This document shows positions 37,755 through 46,359 of a stretch of 46,359 bases of DNA, piece by piece. Each line of letters opens with the position of its first letter. The first letter of the stretch is position 1. Origin of the DNA: Bog-756 sp035534835 (GTDB lineage Bacteria > Actinomycetota > Acidimicrobiia > Acidimicrobiales > RAAP-2). The stretch covers positions 1-46,359 of the forward strand of contig DATLRE010000027.1 in assembly GCA_035534835.1 (NCBI GenBank), written 5' to 3'. The notes under the pieces are model-generated. The model was given only the letters and a program-made list of their open reading frames with translations, ran no database searches and was not told where the DNA came from. The position numbers and the translations under genes were made by a program.

Positions 37755-38588
37755 GTGGCAACACGTGGGAACACCGACCGGGTCGACCCGCTCGACTTCA
37801 CCGGCCGGACCGTGCTGGTGACGGGCGGCGCCAAGGGGATCGGACGGGGGATCGCCGAGGGGTTCCTCGCCGCCGGAGCCGACGTCGTCGTGTGCGGACG
37901 CACGTCCGTCGACGACGATGCGCTCCCGTCCGGCGTCGACGCCGCGGGCCGGGAACGGCGCGCCGTCTTCGTGGCGGCCGACCTGCGGGACGCCGAGCAG
38001 GCCTCGGCGGCGGTGGGCGCCGCCGCCGACCGCTTCGGCCGCCTCGACGTCCTCGTCAACAACGCCGGCGGTTCGCCCTCGGCCGACGCCGCCACCGCGT
38101 CCCCCCGGTTCTCGGCGTCGATCGTCCAACTGAACCTCCTCGCTCCTCTCTACTGTGCCCAGGCCGCCAACGCCGTGATGCAGGGACAGGACACGGGTGG
38201 CTCGATCGTCAACATCGCTTCGGTCAGCGGACTGCGGCCGTCGCCCGGCACGGCCGCCTACGGCGCCGCCAAGGCCGGGCTCCTCAGCCTCACCACGTCG
38301 CTGGCGATCGAGTGGGCGCCGAAGGTCCGGGTGAACGCGCTCAGCGCCGGCCTGGTGGCCACCGAGTCGGCCGACGCCCACTACGGCGGTGCCGCCGGGA
38401 TGGCGCAGGTCGCTGCCACCGTGCCCCTCGGCCGGTTCGGCACCCCGGACGACATGGCCGGGATCTGCCGCTTCCTGGCGTCACCCCTCGCCGCCTACGT
38501 GAGCGGGGCCAACCTGGTGGCCCACGGCGGCGGCGAGCGTCCGGCCTTCCTCACGGCGGTGGAGCGGGCGGCGGGCCCCGACGCCTGA
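37755..38588 (+). CDS. Short-chain dehydrogenase/reductase
   Basis: A 277-residue classical SDR, an NAD(P)-dependent alcohol/ketone oxidoreductase. TGGAKGIGRG (cofactor loop), NNAG, the catalytic Ser in IASVSGL, and YGAAK (Tyr and Lys) are present. The GTG at 37755 has AGGGAGG five bases upstream and is the best start. Mycobacterial HIP clusters carry several SDR genes next to echA20-ipdAB, so this is plausibly a steroid-intermediate dehydrogenase; its specific counterpart cannot be named from sequence alone. It is under operator site 4. A weak GGGGG-ACG-CCCCC hairpin (38612-38624) follows its stop. Confidence 0.9.
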   Translation: MATRGNTDRVDPLDFTGRTVLVTGGAKGIGRGIAEGFLAAGADVVVCGRTSVDDDALPSGVDAAGRERRAVFVAADLRDAEQASAAVGAAADRFGRLDVLVNNAGGSPSADAATASPRFSASIVQLNLLAPLYCAQAANAVMQGQDTGGSIVNIASVSGLRPSPGTAAYGAAKAGLLSLTTSLAIEWAPKVRVNALSAGLVATESADAHYGGAAGMAQVAATVPLGRFGTPDDMAGICRFLASPLAAYVSGANLVAHGGGERPAFLTAVERAAGPDA

Positions 38589-38764
38589 GCGGCGCGGGCC
38601 GTCGGGCACCAGGGGGACGCCCCCGCGATCCGGCGGCGGGGACCGGCCAGGCACGGGAACCGCTCAAGTCCCGGGCCGCCCAGGACGATGAACCTTCACA
38701 GGACCGTCCGGTGAGTACCGACCCCGCGGGGGACGGCGCCGCGTCGGCCCAGGAGTGTCCGACA

Positions 38765-39670
38765 ATGCTGACCCACCCGGAGCCGACGTTCACCCTGCAG
38801 GGGACTCCCTATCTGGAGTACCTCCCGGTCGTCGACGTCTCCACGGGCCGGTTGCTGGGCATGGAGGCGCTCGTGCGCTGGCGGCACCCGACCCGGGGAC
38901 GCATCTCCCCGGAACTGCTGATTCCGGCGGCGGAGGCCAGCGGGGACATCGGGCCGCTCACGCGCTGGATCGTGGCCGCCGCGTGCGAGGAGGCATGCCA
39001 CTGGTCGCGCAGCATCCAGCTCGGGGTCAACTGCACGGTGGAGCAGCTCCAGCGGGGCGAGGTGTCGGTGGCGGTCGCCGAGGCGCTCGGCCAGTCGGGG
39101 TTCCCGAGCGACCAGCTCAACATCGAGGTGACCGAGGAGGCGGCGGTCGACCCCACGGCCTCGGCCGACCTGCAGGCGCTGTCCGACATGGGGGTGCAAC
39201 TGTCTGTCGACGACGTCGGCACCAACTGGTCGTCCTTCGAGCCGTTCAAGCGGCACGCCATCAGCACGGTCAAGATCGACGGCTCGTTCGTCGCGGGCCT
39301 GGAGTCGAACCAGGGGATCAACCGGCTGGTGGTCGAGACGGTCATCCACATGGCCCACAGCCTCGGCATGTCCGCCATCGTCGAGCAGGTCGAGAACGTC
39401 AACCAGCTGCGCATCGCCGGATCGTTCGGCGCCGACGCGGCCCAGGGCTTCTTTTTCGCGCGGCCGCTGGCCCGTGCCGACGCCCGGAGGTTTGCCGAGG
39501 GACCGGAGATCCCCGTGTTCTCGCGCACCGAGGCGCAGACCATGCTCCTGCCCGACGGGGTCTCGGCCCCGCTCGGCTCCTTCGTGACCGTGCACGAGCC
39601 GGAGCCCGATGCGCGGCACGCCGACGCGCCCCGCTCGATTCCCGACCTCGAGTCGCCGACCGGCCCCTGA
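38765..39670 (+). CDS. Stand-alone EAL-domain protein (putative c-di-GMP phosphodiesterase)
   Basis: A 301-residue protein consisting of one EAL domain (about residues 10-245) and a polar tail of about 55 residues. Core residues are present: EALVRW, VNCT, EVTEE, VDDVGTNWSSF, KIDGSF and EQVEN. The loop-6 DDFGTG is DDVGTN and the EGVE motif is EQVE, so activity may be reduced or it may be a c-di-GMP sensor. The ATG at 38765 has CAGGAG ten bases upstream; a GTG at 38711 with a weaker AGGA would add 18 residues. It lies between the SDR and the transhydrogenase operon, with no clear link to either. Confidence 0.87.
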   Translation: MLTHPEPTFTLQGTPYLEYLPVVDVSTGRLLGMEALVRWRHPTRGRISPELLIPAAEASGDIGPLTRWIVAAACEEACHWSRSIQLGVNCTVEQLQRGEVSVAVAEALGQSGFPSDQLNIEVTEEAAVDPTASADLQALSDMGVQLSVDDVGTNWSSFEPFKRHAISTVKIDGSFVAGLESNQGINRLVVETVIHMAHSLGMSAIVEQVENVNQLRIAGSFGADAAQGFFFARPLARADARRFAEGPEIPVFSRTEAQTMLLPDGVSAPLGSFVTVHEPEPDARHADAPRSIPDLESPTGP

Positions 39671-39680
39671 CCGACGGCGC

Positions 39681-39703
39681 CACGGGCCCGGCGGGCGCCC
39701 GTG
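39681..39703 (+). terminator. Hairpin after the EAL gene
   Basis: CACGGGC (39681-39687) pairs with GCCCGTG (39697-39703), a 7-bp stem with a 9-base loop starting 10 bases beyond the stop codon. No T-run follows. It would separate the EAL gene from the pnt operon. Confidence 0.5.
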
Positions 39704-39824
39704 CCCCGGGACGGGCCCCCCGGAACGGGACCGCACATCGTGGCTACGATGTCGGATCCGCCCGTCGTCACGCTCCCCGCCCAGGCAGGAGTGCTCGGCG
39801 CCCCCCGATATGCCTGGTATACCC

Positions 39825-41057
39825 ATGCCTGTGAAACTCGCTGTCATCAAGGAATCGCGCCCGGGGGAGCGTCGCGTGGCGATCGTCCCCGAGGTGGCGA
39901 CCAGACTGGCCAAGACCGGTGTCGAGGTCGTCGTGCAGTCCGGAGCCGGCGCGGAGGCCCGGTTCTCGGACGAGGACTACGTCCAGGCCGGGGCGACGGT
40001 GGCGGCGGACGCGTCCGCCGCGCTCGCCGGGGCCGACTTCGTGGCCCACGTGCAGCCGCTCAGCGTCGACGAGGCGGCGCTGCTACCCGAGGGCGTCTCG
40101 GTCATGAGCTTCCTGCAGCCCGTGTCCTCGACCGACGTGGTCCAGGCGCTGGCCGCCCGCGGTGCCACGGTCTACAGCCTGGACCTCCTGCCCCGCATCA
40201 GCCGGGCGCAGTCGATGGACGCACTGTCCTCGCAGGCGACGGTGGCGGGCTACCGCGCCGGCCTGTCGGCCGCCGAGCACCTGGCGAAGTTCTTCCCCAT
40301 GTTCATGACCGCGGCGGGCACGGTGCCCCCGGCCAAGGTGCTGGTGATGGGCGCGGGCGTCGCCGGGCTGCAGGCCATCGCCACGGCACGCCGGCTCGGT
40401 GCCGTGGTGCGCGCCTACGACGTGCGCGCCGCCGCCAAGGAAGAGGTGCAGAGCCTCGGGGCCAAGTTCGTCGAACTCGGCCTCGAGACCCAGGACGGCG
40501 CCGGCGGGTACGCCAAGGAGCAGTCGGCCGAGTACCTGGCGAAGCAGCAGGAACTGCTGGCGGCCGAGGTGGCCGCGTCGGACGTGGTGATCACGACGGC
40601 GCAGATCCCCGGGCGCAAGGCCCCGATCCTGGTGACCGAGTCGATGGTGCGCGGGATGTCCGAGGGCGCGGTGATCGTCGACATGGCGGCCGACTCCGGT
40701 GGGAACTGCGAACTGTCCGTGGCCGGCGAGGACGTGCGGGTCGACGGCGTGACCGTCGTCGGACTGGCCAACCCCCCGTCGTCGATGCCGACGCACGCCA
40801 GCTTCCTCTACGCCCGCAACATCGCCAACTTCCTCGGCCTGGTGGTCACCGACGGCCAGCTCGTCCCCGACTTCGACGACGAGATCGTTGCGGGCACGTG
40901 CGTCGTGCGGGCGGGGACCGTCGTGCACGGCCCCACGGCCGAGGCACTCGGCCTGAGCGTGCCGGCGCCGGAACCCGCGCCGGAGGCAGCCGAGTCCGCA
41001 GTCCGCAGCGATGCGCCCGCCGAGACCGGCGCCGACAACGAGCAGGGGGAGTCATGA
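39825..41057 (+). CDS. pntAA: NAD(P) transhydrogenase subunit alpha, part 1 (PntAA)
   Basis: The NAD(H)-binding domain I of proton-translocating transhydrogenase, 410 residues, cytoplasmic. It begins MPVKLAVIKESRPGERRVAIVP as usual, with the AlaDH/PNT N-terminal domain, then the Rossmann part VLVMGAGVAGLQAIATARRLGAVVRAYD, ITTAQIPGRKAPIL and DMAADSGGNCELS. The C-terminal 40 residues are a low-complexity Pro/Ala/Glu tail. The ATG at 39825 fits the family start; an upstream ATG at 39810 would add five residues. The stop overlaps the pntAB start (ATGA). The operon makes NADPH from NADH, driven by the proton gradient. Confidence 0.95.
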   Translation: MPVKLAVIKESRPGERRVAIVPEVATRLAKTGVEVVVQSGAGAEARFSDEDYVQAGATVAADASAALAGADFVAHVQPLSVDEAALLPEGVSVMSFLQPVSSTDVVQALAARGATVYSLDLLPRISRAQSMDALSSQATVAGYRAGLSAAEHLAKFFPMFMTAAGTVPPAKVLVMGAGVAGLQAIATARRLGAVVRAYDVRAAAKEEVQSLGAKFVELGLETQDGAGGYAKEQSAEYLAKQQELLAAEVAASDVVITTAQIPGRKAPILVTESMVRGMSEGAVIVDMAADSGGNCELSVAGEDVRVDGVTVVGLANPPSSMPTHASFLYARNIANFLGLVVTDGQLVPDFDDEIVAGTCVVRAGTVVHGPTAEALGLSVPAPEPAPEAAESAVRSDAPAETGADNEQGES

Positions 41058-41394
41058 GCGGCAACACCACGGGGATCCTCGAGTTCCTCACGATCTTCGT
41101 GCTGGCGGTGTTCGTCGGCAACGAGGTCGTGTCGCGGGTGCCGAGCATCCTGCACACCCCGCTGATGTCGGGTAGCAACGCCATCCACGGCATCGTGCTC
41201 GTCGGCGCCATGATCGTCATGGGTACGGCGTCGGGTGCCGCGCAGATGGTGCTCGGGTTCCTCGCCGTGCTCCTGGCCACCCTCAACATCGTCGGCGGCT
41301 TCACGGTGACGGACCGGATGCTCGAGATGTTCAAGGCGAAGCCCGGCGATGCGGCCCCGAAGAAGAAGGGCACCGACGCCGAGGGCGGTGCCAA

Positions 41395-41398
<4 letters not shown>
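41054..41398 (+). CDS. pntAB: NAD(P) transhydrogenase subunit alpha, part 2 (PntAB)
   Basis: A 114-residue membrane subunit with three helices (about residues 8-25, 44-60 and 64-85), followed by a lysine-rich tail. Typical motif: NEVVSRVPSILHTPLMSGSNAIHGIVLVGAM. It corresponds to the membrane part of the alpha chain, encoded separately as in three-subunit transhydrogenases. It overlaps pntAA by four bases and pntB by four bases (GTGA), so all three are translationally coupled. Confidence 0.95.
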
Positions 41399-42819
<1,421 letters not shown>

Positions 42820-42848
42820 CCGACCCCGCCGGCGGACCGGTGCGGCGC

Positions 42849-42871
42849 TCCCGGGGCGACGTGCCCCGGGA
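42849..42871. terminator. Bidirectional hairpin between pntB and the PIN gene
   Basis: TCCCGGGGC (42849-42857) pairs perfectly with GCCCCGGGA (42863-42871) around a GACGT loop, a 9-bp stem. It lies exactly in the 54-base gap between the convergent stops at 42819 and 42874. Confidence 0.7.
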
Positions 42872-42873
42872 CC

Positions 42874-43959
42874 TCACCTCGACTGCGCCTCGAGCGGGCT
42901 CGCCTCGTCCATCGCCAGGGGCGAGGCGAGCTTCGCGAAGACCATCACGCCCTGGCTGGTCGGACGGGTCGACAGGACCAGGATCTGCACGGGGCCCTCG
43001 TCGATGAGGTGGCTGGCATCGTTCACCACGACCATGTCCCCGTCCGGCAGGTAGCCGACGGCCTGGCGGGGTTGGCGGCCCTCCTTCACCAGGGACACCG
43101 TCATCCGCTCACCGGGTACGTGGTCGGGGGAGAGCTCGGTGGTCAGCGCGTGGAGGTTCACCACCGGAAGGTCCCATTCCTCGGCGGCATCGCGCACGAC
43201 CGTCGAGCACGTCCCGATGCGCAGGCCGGTCCGGCGGGCGACGGTCAGGAGCTTGGTCGTCGGGTCGTCGACCTCGGGAACCTCGTCGTGGGCGATGTCG
43301 ACGGACACGGCCAGCTCGCGGAGCGCCTCGAGGGCCTCGAGGCCGCGGCGGGAGCGGCGGGAGCTGACGGGATCGGGGGACTCCGCCAGCACGGTCACGT
43401 GGTCGACCACGAATTGGGGCACCACCAGGCCCGCCGGTAGCAGTCCATTGCGCCCGAGGATGAGGAGGGACCGGTCGACCACGGCCGAGGCGTCCACCAG
43501 GAGTGCCTGGCCGGGTAGCGGACGCGGCGCCGGGCTGAGGACGCGGGAGAGCCCGGCGGCGGCGACGATCTGGCGTCCCTTGACCGTCCCCAGGCGCCAG
43601 CCGAAGGCCGCCAGGACCCACACCAGGCCGGCGGTGAGTACGAAGGCGTAGGGGGCGCGGGCGACGGCGACCACCGCCATCCCGACGATCAGCCCGAGGA
43701 TCATGCCCGATGTGGAGATGATGGCCGCGGCAAAGATCTCGCCCGGGGGGCTGTTGCGGAAGAGGCGGACGCCCCGTTGCAGCCCCTTGTCGAGGATGCG
43801 GCCGGCGATTCCGCCGACGACGTAGCTGACGGCGGCGCCGATCATCAGTCCGATGATGGCGTGGGTGCCGCCGCCGTCACCCGACCGCTGGCCCAGTTCG
43901 TACCCGAGGAGGGCCCCGAAGAGGACGACGACCAACCGGACGCCTTCGACGAAGATCAT
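42874..43959 (-). CDS. PIN/TRAM-domain membrane protein (YacL-like)
   Basis: A 361-residue protein with about four N-terminal helices (residues 1-120: VVVLFGALLGYELGQ, IIGLMIGAAVSYVVGGIAG, FAAAIISTSGMILGLIVGMAVV, YAFVLTAGLVWVLAAFGW). A PIN nuclease-like domain follows (about 150-285): LLVDASAVVD with the first acidic residues, later DPTTKLLTVARRTG and VVNLHAL. The end is a TRAM domain (about 290-350: GERMTVSLVKEG, DGDMVVVNDAS, TSQGVMVFA), which usually binds RNA. This is the layout of the YacL family. The ATG at 43959 has no strong ribosome site. Its role in RNA processing is presumed. Confidence 0.88.
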   Translation of the reverse strand: MIFVEGVRLVVVLFGALLGYELGQRSGDGGGTHAIIGLMIGAAVSYVVGGIAGRILDKGLQRGVRLFRNSPPGEIFAAAIISTSGMILGLIVGMAVVAVARAPYAFVLTAGLVWVLAAFGWRLGTVKGRQIVAAAGLSRVLSPAPRPLPGQALLVDASAVVDRSLLILGRNGLLPAGLVVPQFVVDHVTVLAESPDPVSSRRSRRGLEALEALRELAVSVDIAHDEVPEVDDPTTKLLTVARRTGLRIGTCSTVVRDAAEEWDLPVVNLHALTTELSPDHVPGERMTVSLVKEGRQPRQAVGYLPDGDMVVVNDASHLIDEGPVQILVLSTRPTSQGVMVFAKLASPLAMDEASPLEAQSR

Positions 43960-44267
43960 GGCCGTGCCGCCGGGCGGCCCCTGCTCCTGCGGGAGGACGG
44001 TGTCTGCATGCTCGTGGTCACCCTCCTCCCGTCGGTCCGCCTGTCCCCTCAATTGTCGGAATCCGGGGCCAAACCTTGAGGAATGGGCGCGTGGCCGGCC
44101 CCGGACCGGGTGGTCTAGGCTGACGCGGCCGGATCGGCGGGGCACCGGTCGTCCACGGGCGGGCCCAGACGTCGCTGGCGAGCGAGGGCGATGCGCACCA
44201 CGAGTGACCATGTGAGCACGGAGCCAGGAACGGGGGGCGGTCCCGCCGCCCCGCCCCACGACCACCC
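43960..44267. other. 308-base divergent intergenic region
   Basis: The region holds the start sides of the PIN gene (minus) and the GH18 gene (plus). I see no clear -35/-10 pair at correct spacing in either direction. An AT-richer patch around CAATTGTCGG (44050-44059) may hold the minus-strand promoter. The last third contains a short leader ORF for the GH18 gene (44191-44271). No RNA gene or long repeat was seen. Confidence 0.6.
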
Positions 44268-44271
44268 ATGA
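44191..44271 (+). CDS. Candidate 26-codon leader peptide ORF overlapping the GH18 start
   Basis: An ATG at 44191 preceded by GAGGG at about 3-5 bases opens a 26-residue frame (begins MRTTSDHVSTEP, ends PPHDHP). Its TGA at 44269-44271 overlaps the GH18 ATG at 44268 in an ATGA junction. The GH18 start itself has no ribosome site (only CCACGACCACCC), so GH18 translation could depend on termination at this leader. The coupling is an inference; the peptide has no known relatives. Confidence 0.35.
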   Translation: MRTTSDHVSTEPGTGGGPAAPPHDHP

Positions 44272-46190
44272 CCTCCACCCCACGTACCACCACGTTCGAG
44301 CCGGTCGTCCCGGGTGCCGGACCCGTGCCCGTCCCCGAACTGCCCGTCGTCGGTGCACCCGCACCGCTCCCGGTACCCGACCTCTTCGCCCTGCCGCTCC
44401 CGGTGCCCGACCTCTTCACCGGCGCCGGGATGCCCGGGGACCCGGTGCCCGGTGCCACCCGGCGCCGTCCGGTGCCGAAGCGCCTCGCCGCCGCCCTGGC
44501 CGTCGCCGCGGCCCTGGTGCTCCTGGTGGCCGGTGCGGTCGCCACCGTCATGGGGCCGTCGCCCACGACCGGTCACCAGTCCTCGGCCTTCGCTGCCGGG
44601 GTCACCGGCAACCGCATCCGTGCCGGTGTGCACCCGTCGCTCAACCTGGCGCCGGCCACGAGCGCGCCGGCACCGGCACCACCGTCGGTGGCCGCTACGG
44701 CACCGCTCCAGTCCCACGAGGTGTTCGGCTACGCGCCGTACTGGACCCTGCCCTCCGCGTCCCGGTTCGACGTCGCCGACCTGACCACCCTGGCGTACTT
44801 CAGCGTCGACGCCAATGCCGACGGCTCGCTCGACCAGTCGGGCCCGGGGTGGAACGGCTACCAGAGCCAGGACCTGGTCGACCTGGTCACCCGGGCCCAC
44901 GCCGCCGGGGACCGTGTCGTGCTCACGGTGACCTGCTTCGACCAGGGCTCCCTCGACCGGATCACGTCCGACCCGAACGCTCCGGCCCGCCTGTCCGCCG
45001 CGCTCATCGCCGCCGTCCAGGCCAAGAACCTCGACGGGGTGAATTTCGACTTCGAAGGGCTGGGGAGCGCCGACCAGGCGGGACTGACCAACCTGGTCAC
45101 CCAGGTGTCGGCCGCACTCCACGGCACGGACTCCCATTGGCAGGTCACCATGGCCACCTATGCCAGCGCCGCGGGCGACCCGGGGGGCTTCTACGACGTG
45201 GCGGCCTTGGCCCCGGCCGTCGACGCCTTCTTCGTCATGGCCTACGACATGAACTCGCGGACCCGGCCGAGTGCCACGTCACCGCTCGTGGGCCCCGGGT
45301 TTACCGACGCCACCGCACTCGAGCAGTTCCTGAAGGTGGTGCCACCGAGCAAGGTGATCCTCGGGCTGCCCTACTACGGGTACGACTGGCCGACCGCCGA
45401 CGGATCCCCGTCCTCGCCGGCCACGGGTCCCGAGTCGCCGCTGTCCTACTCCTCCATCGCCGCGGCCGGGCACCCGACCTACTGGGACCCGGTGACGGAC
45501 ACGCCGTGGACGGCGTACCAGGTGGGGGGCCAATGGCACCGCACCTACTTCGACGACCCGACCTCGCTGGCCCTCAAGGCGCAGCTGGCGAACTTCTTCC
45601 ACATCGCCGGCGTAGGGATCTGGGCCCTCGGCATGGACGGGAACGACCCGGCCATGCTGGCCGCCCTGCTCGGGAACGCGCCGGTGGTCAAGGACGTCCT
45701 GGGCGGACCGCCACCCGGCACCGGGTACCTCACGGTGGCCACCTACAACGGTGCGGCCAACATTTCGCTCACCCCGATCGCCCCCCTGCCGGCGGGGGGC
45801 ACGGTCCGCCAGGTCGGCGCCCTGACCAGCATCGGCACGACGGATCCGGCGCTCGCCTGCCTGCAGTCCGGTCCGCCGCTCCCGGTGCTGTCGGACTCGG
45901 CCCTTCCCGGCTACCTGTTCGTCCAGGCCGCCGCCCCGACCGACTGCGCGTCGGCGCTGTGGAGCTTCCCGGCCTCTGCCGCACCTGCGACCGCCCCGAC
46001 GACCACCACGACCACGGCACCGACCACGGCCCCGACCACGACCCCGATCACCACGACCCCGACATCGCCGCCACCGACCACGTCGACCACGACGTCGACC
46101 ACGACGTCGACCTCCACGACGACCACGACCACGAGCACGACCACGACCACCGCCCCGGTGTCGCCGTCGGCGCCGGCCGGACCGCCGTGA
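44268..46190 (+). CDS. Membrane-anchored GH18 family glycosidase with Thr-rich tail
   Basis: A 640-residue protein: a cytoplasmic Pro/Val-rich N-terminus (1-65, with a repeated PVPDLF), a membrane helix (about 70-93, LAAALAVAAALVLLVAGAVATVM), a linker, a GH18 domain (about 145-480), a beta-rich domain (about 490-575) and a Thr-rich tail (about 580-640). GH18 motifs: FGYAPYWTLP (first strand), DGVNFDFEG (catalytic DxxDxDxE variant with Asn, Glu263), FFVMAYDMNS and GVGIWALGMDG. Related proteins hydrolyse chitin-like or peptidoglycan glycans (spore-wall YaaH-like proteins). It probably acts on the cell wall outside the membrane. Downstream is a weak palindrome at 46238-46251, then a tRNA. Confidence 0.88.
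   Translation: MTSTPRTTTFEPVVPGAGPVPVPELPVVGAPAPLPVPDLFALPLPVPDLFTGAGMPGDPVPGATRRRPVPKRLAAALAVAAALVLLVAGAVATVMGPSPTTGHQSSAFAAGVTGNRIRAGVHPSLNLAPATSAPAPAPPSVAATAPLQSHEVFGYAPYWTLPSASRFDVADLTTLAYFSVDANADGSLDQSGPGWNGYQSQDLVDLVTRAHAAGDRVVLTVTCFDQGSLDRITSDPNAPARLSAALIAAVQAKNLDGVNFDFEGLGSADQAGLTNLVTQVSAALHGTDSHWQVTMATYASAAGDPGGFYDVAALAPAVDAFFVMAYDMNSRTRPSATSPLVGPGFTDATALEQFLKVVPPSKVILGLPYYGYDWPTADGSPSSPATGPESPLSYSSIAAAGHPTYWDPVTDTPWTAYQVGGQWHRTYFDDPTSLALKAQLANFFHIAGVGIWALGMDGNDPAMLAALLGNAPVVKDVLGGPPPGTGYLTVATYNGAANISLTPIAPLPAGGTVRQVGALTSIGTTDPALACLQSGPPLPVLSDSALPGYLFVQAAAPTDCASALWSFPASAAPATAPTTTTTTAPTTAPTTTPITTTPTSPPPTTSTTTSTTTSTSTTTTTTSTTTTTAPVSPSAPAGPP
46000..46163 (+). repeat. Low-complexity Thr-codon repeat (ACC/ACG) in the GH18 gene tail
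   Basis: Runs of ACCACG and GACCACG units encode the Thr-rich C-terminus. The same kind of repeat is at 19354-19575 in the gene after mscS. Both tails are predicted to be outside the membrane. They are simple slippage-type repeats, but two unrelated proteins share them. Confidence 0.75.
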
Positions 46191-46237
46191 CCGGGCGCCG
46201 TCGCCCAGCCGGTGGGTCGACACGCCGGCGGCAGGGT

Positions 46238-46251
46238 CGGTGCCGGCACCG
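46238..46251 (+). terminator. Palindrome after the GH18 gene
   Basis: CGGTGC-CG-GCACCG is a perfect 14-base palindrome, 48 bases after the GH18 stop and 32 bases before the tRNA. As a hairpin its central loop would be tight, so the stem would open to about 5 bp. It is a weak terminator candidate. Confidence 0.35.
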
Positions 46252-46283
46252 CTGCGTCGCCGACTAATCTCTGCAACGCACCC

Positions 46284-46356
46284 GGGGGTGTAGCTCAGCT
46301 GGTAGAGCGCTACGTTCGCAATGTAGAAGTCGGCGGTTCGAGTCCGCTCACCTCCA
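46284..46356 (+). tRNA. tRNA-Ala (anticodon CGC)
   Basis: A complete cloverleaf can be drawn: acceptor GGGGGTG/CACCTCC (7 bp, with the G3-U70 wobble that defines alanine identity), D stem GCTC/GAGC, anticodon stem CTACG/TGTAG with loop TTCGCAA (anticodon CGC at 46317-46319), a 5-base variable loop, and T stem GGCGG/CCGCT with loop TTCGAGT. The discriminator is A at 46356. The following bases are CCC to the window end, so CCA is not encoded. It reads the codon GCG. Confidence 0.96.
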
Positions 46357-46359
46357 CCC

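Overview
The window comes from a high-GC actinobacterium, most likely a member of the Acidimicrobiia. Supporting this are the very high GC third-position bias, the tandem GYWLVAxDGGIFAFGDA-type propeller repeats in two secreted proteins (a repeat I associate with Acidimicrobiales), an LLM-type F420/flavin oxidoreductase, and mycobacterial-style CoA-based steroid catabolism genes. Taxonomy is inferred from gene content, not computed.

Layout. 1-1161: a partial membrane gene, tatA and a CopD-like membrane protein (minus). 1171-3491: a crotonase and a TLP1-like thiolase homologue (minus), divergent from a GH1 beta-glycosidase (3616-5106, plus). 5123-8436: a DUF5522 protein, a DHA2-type MFS exporter and a sphingosine-1-phosphate-lyase-like PLP enzyme (minus). 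8509-10909: a KstR-like TetR regulator followed by an ABC ATPase and permease (minus). 11045-14581: a second TetR regulator, a cyclase-family hydrolase, and a secreted CAP-plus-propeller protein preceded by a foldable leader. 14604-17986: aldehyde dehydrogenase and amidohydrolase (minus). 18233-19581: an MscS channel overlapping a threonine-rich membrane protein gene (plus). 19616-24143: a four-gene operon (amidohydrolase, two acyl-CoA dehydrogenase subunits, LLM oxidoreductase; minus). 24270-25709: secreted propeller-plus-CHAP protein (plus). 25752-27995: second acyl-CoA dehydrogenase pair (minus), divergent from a FadA5-like thiolase (28106-29311). 29375-33669: PAS-GGDEF-EAL protein and a ketoacyl synthase (minus). 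33949-37522: echA20-ipdA-ipdB-ipdC (minus), divergent from an SDR (37755-38588). 38765-39670: stand-alone EAL protein. 39825-42819: the pntAA-pntAB-pntB transhydrogenase operon. 42874-43959: PIN/TRAM membrane protein (minus). 44268-46190: anchored GH18 protein. 46284-46356: tRNA-Ala(CGC).

The catabolic genes form a coherent picture. EchA20-IpdA-IpdB-IpdC match the enzymes that open the last two steroid rings (the HIP branch of cholesterol degradation) in mycobacteria. Around them lie two heteromeric acyl-CoA dehydrogenases, a FadA5-like thiolase, an SDR, two amidohydrolases and an aldehyde dehydrogenase.

The most notable signal is a 15-bp palindrome, CTGAC-N5-GTCAG. It recurs in front of four of these transcription units (18098, 24166, 28053, 37695) and each time lies on or beside a plausible promoter. 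One of these promoters appears to produce a leaderless mRNA. I read this as an operator of a local catabolic regulon whose regulator is not identified. It does not look like the known KstR or KstR2 operators.
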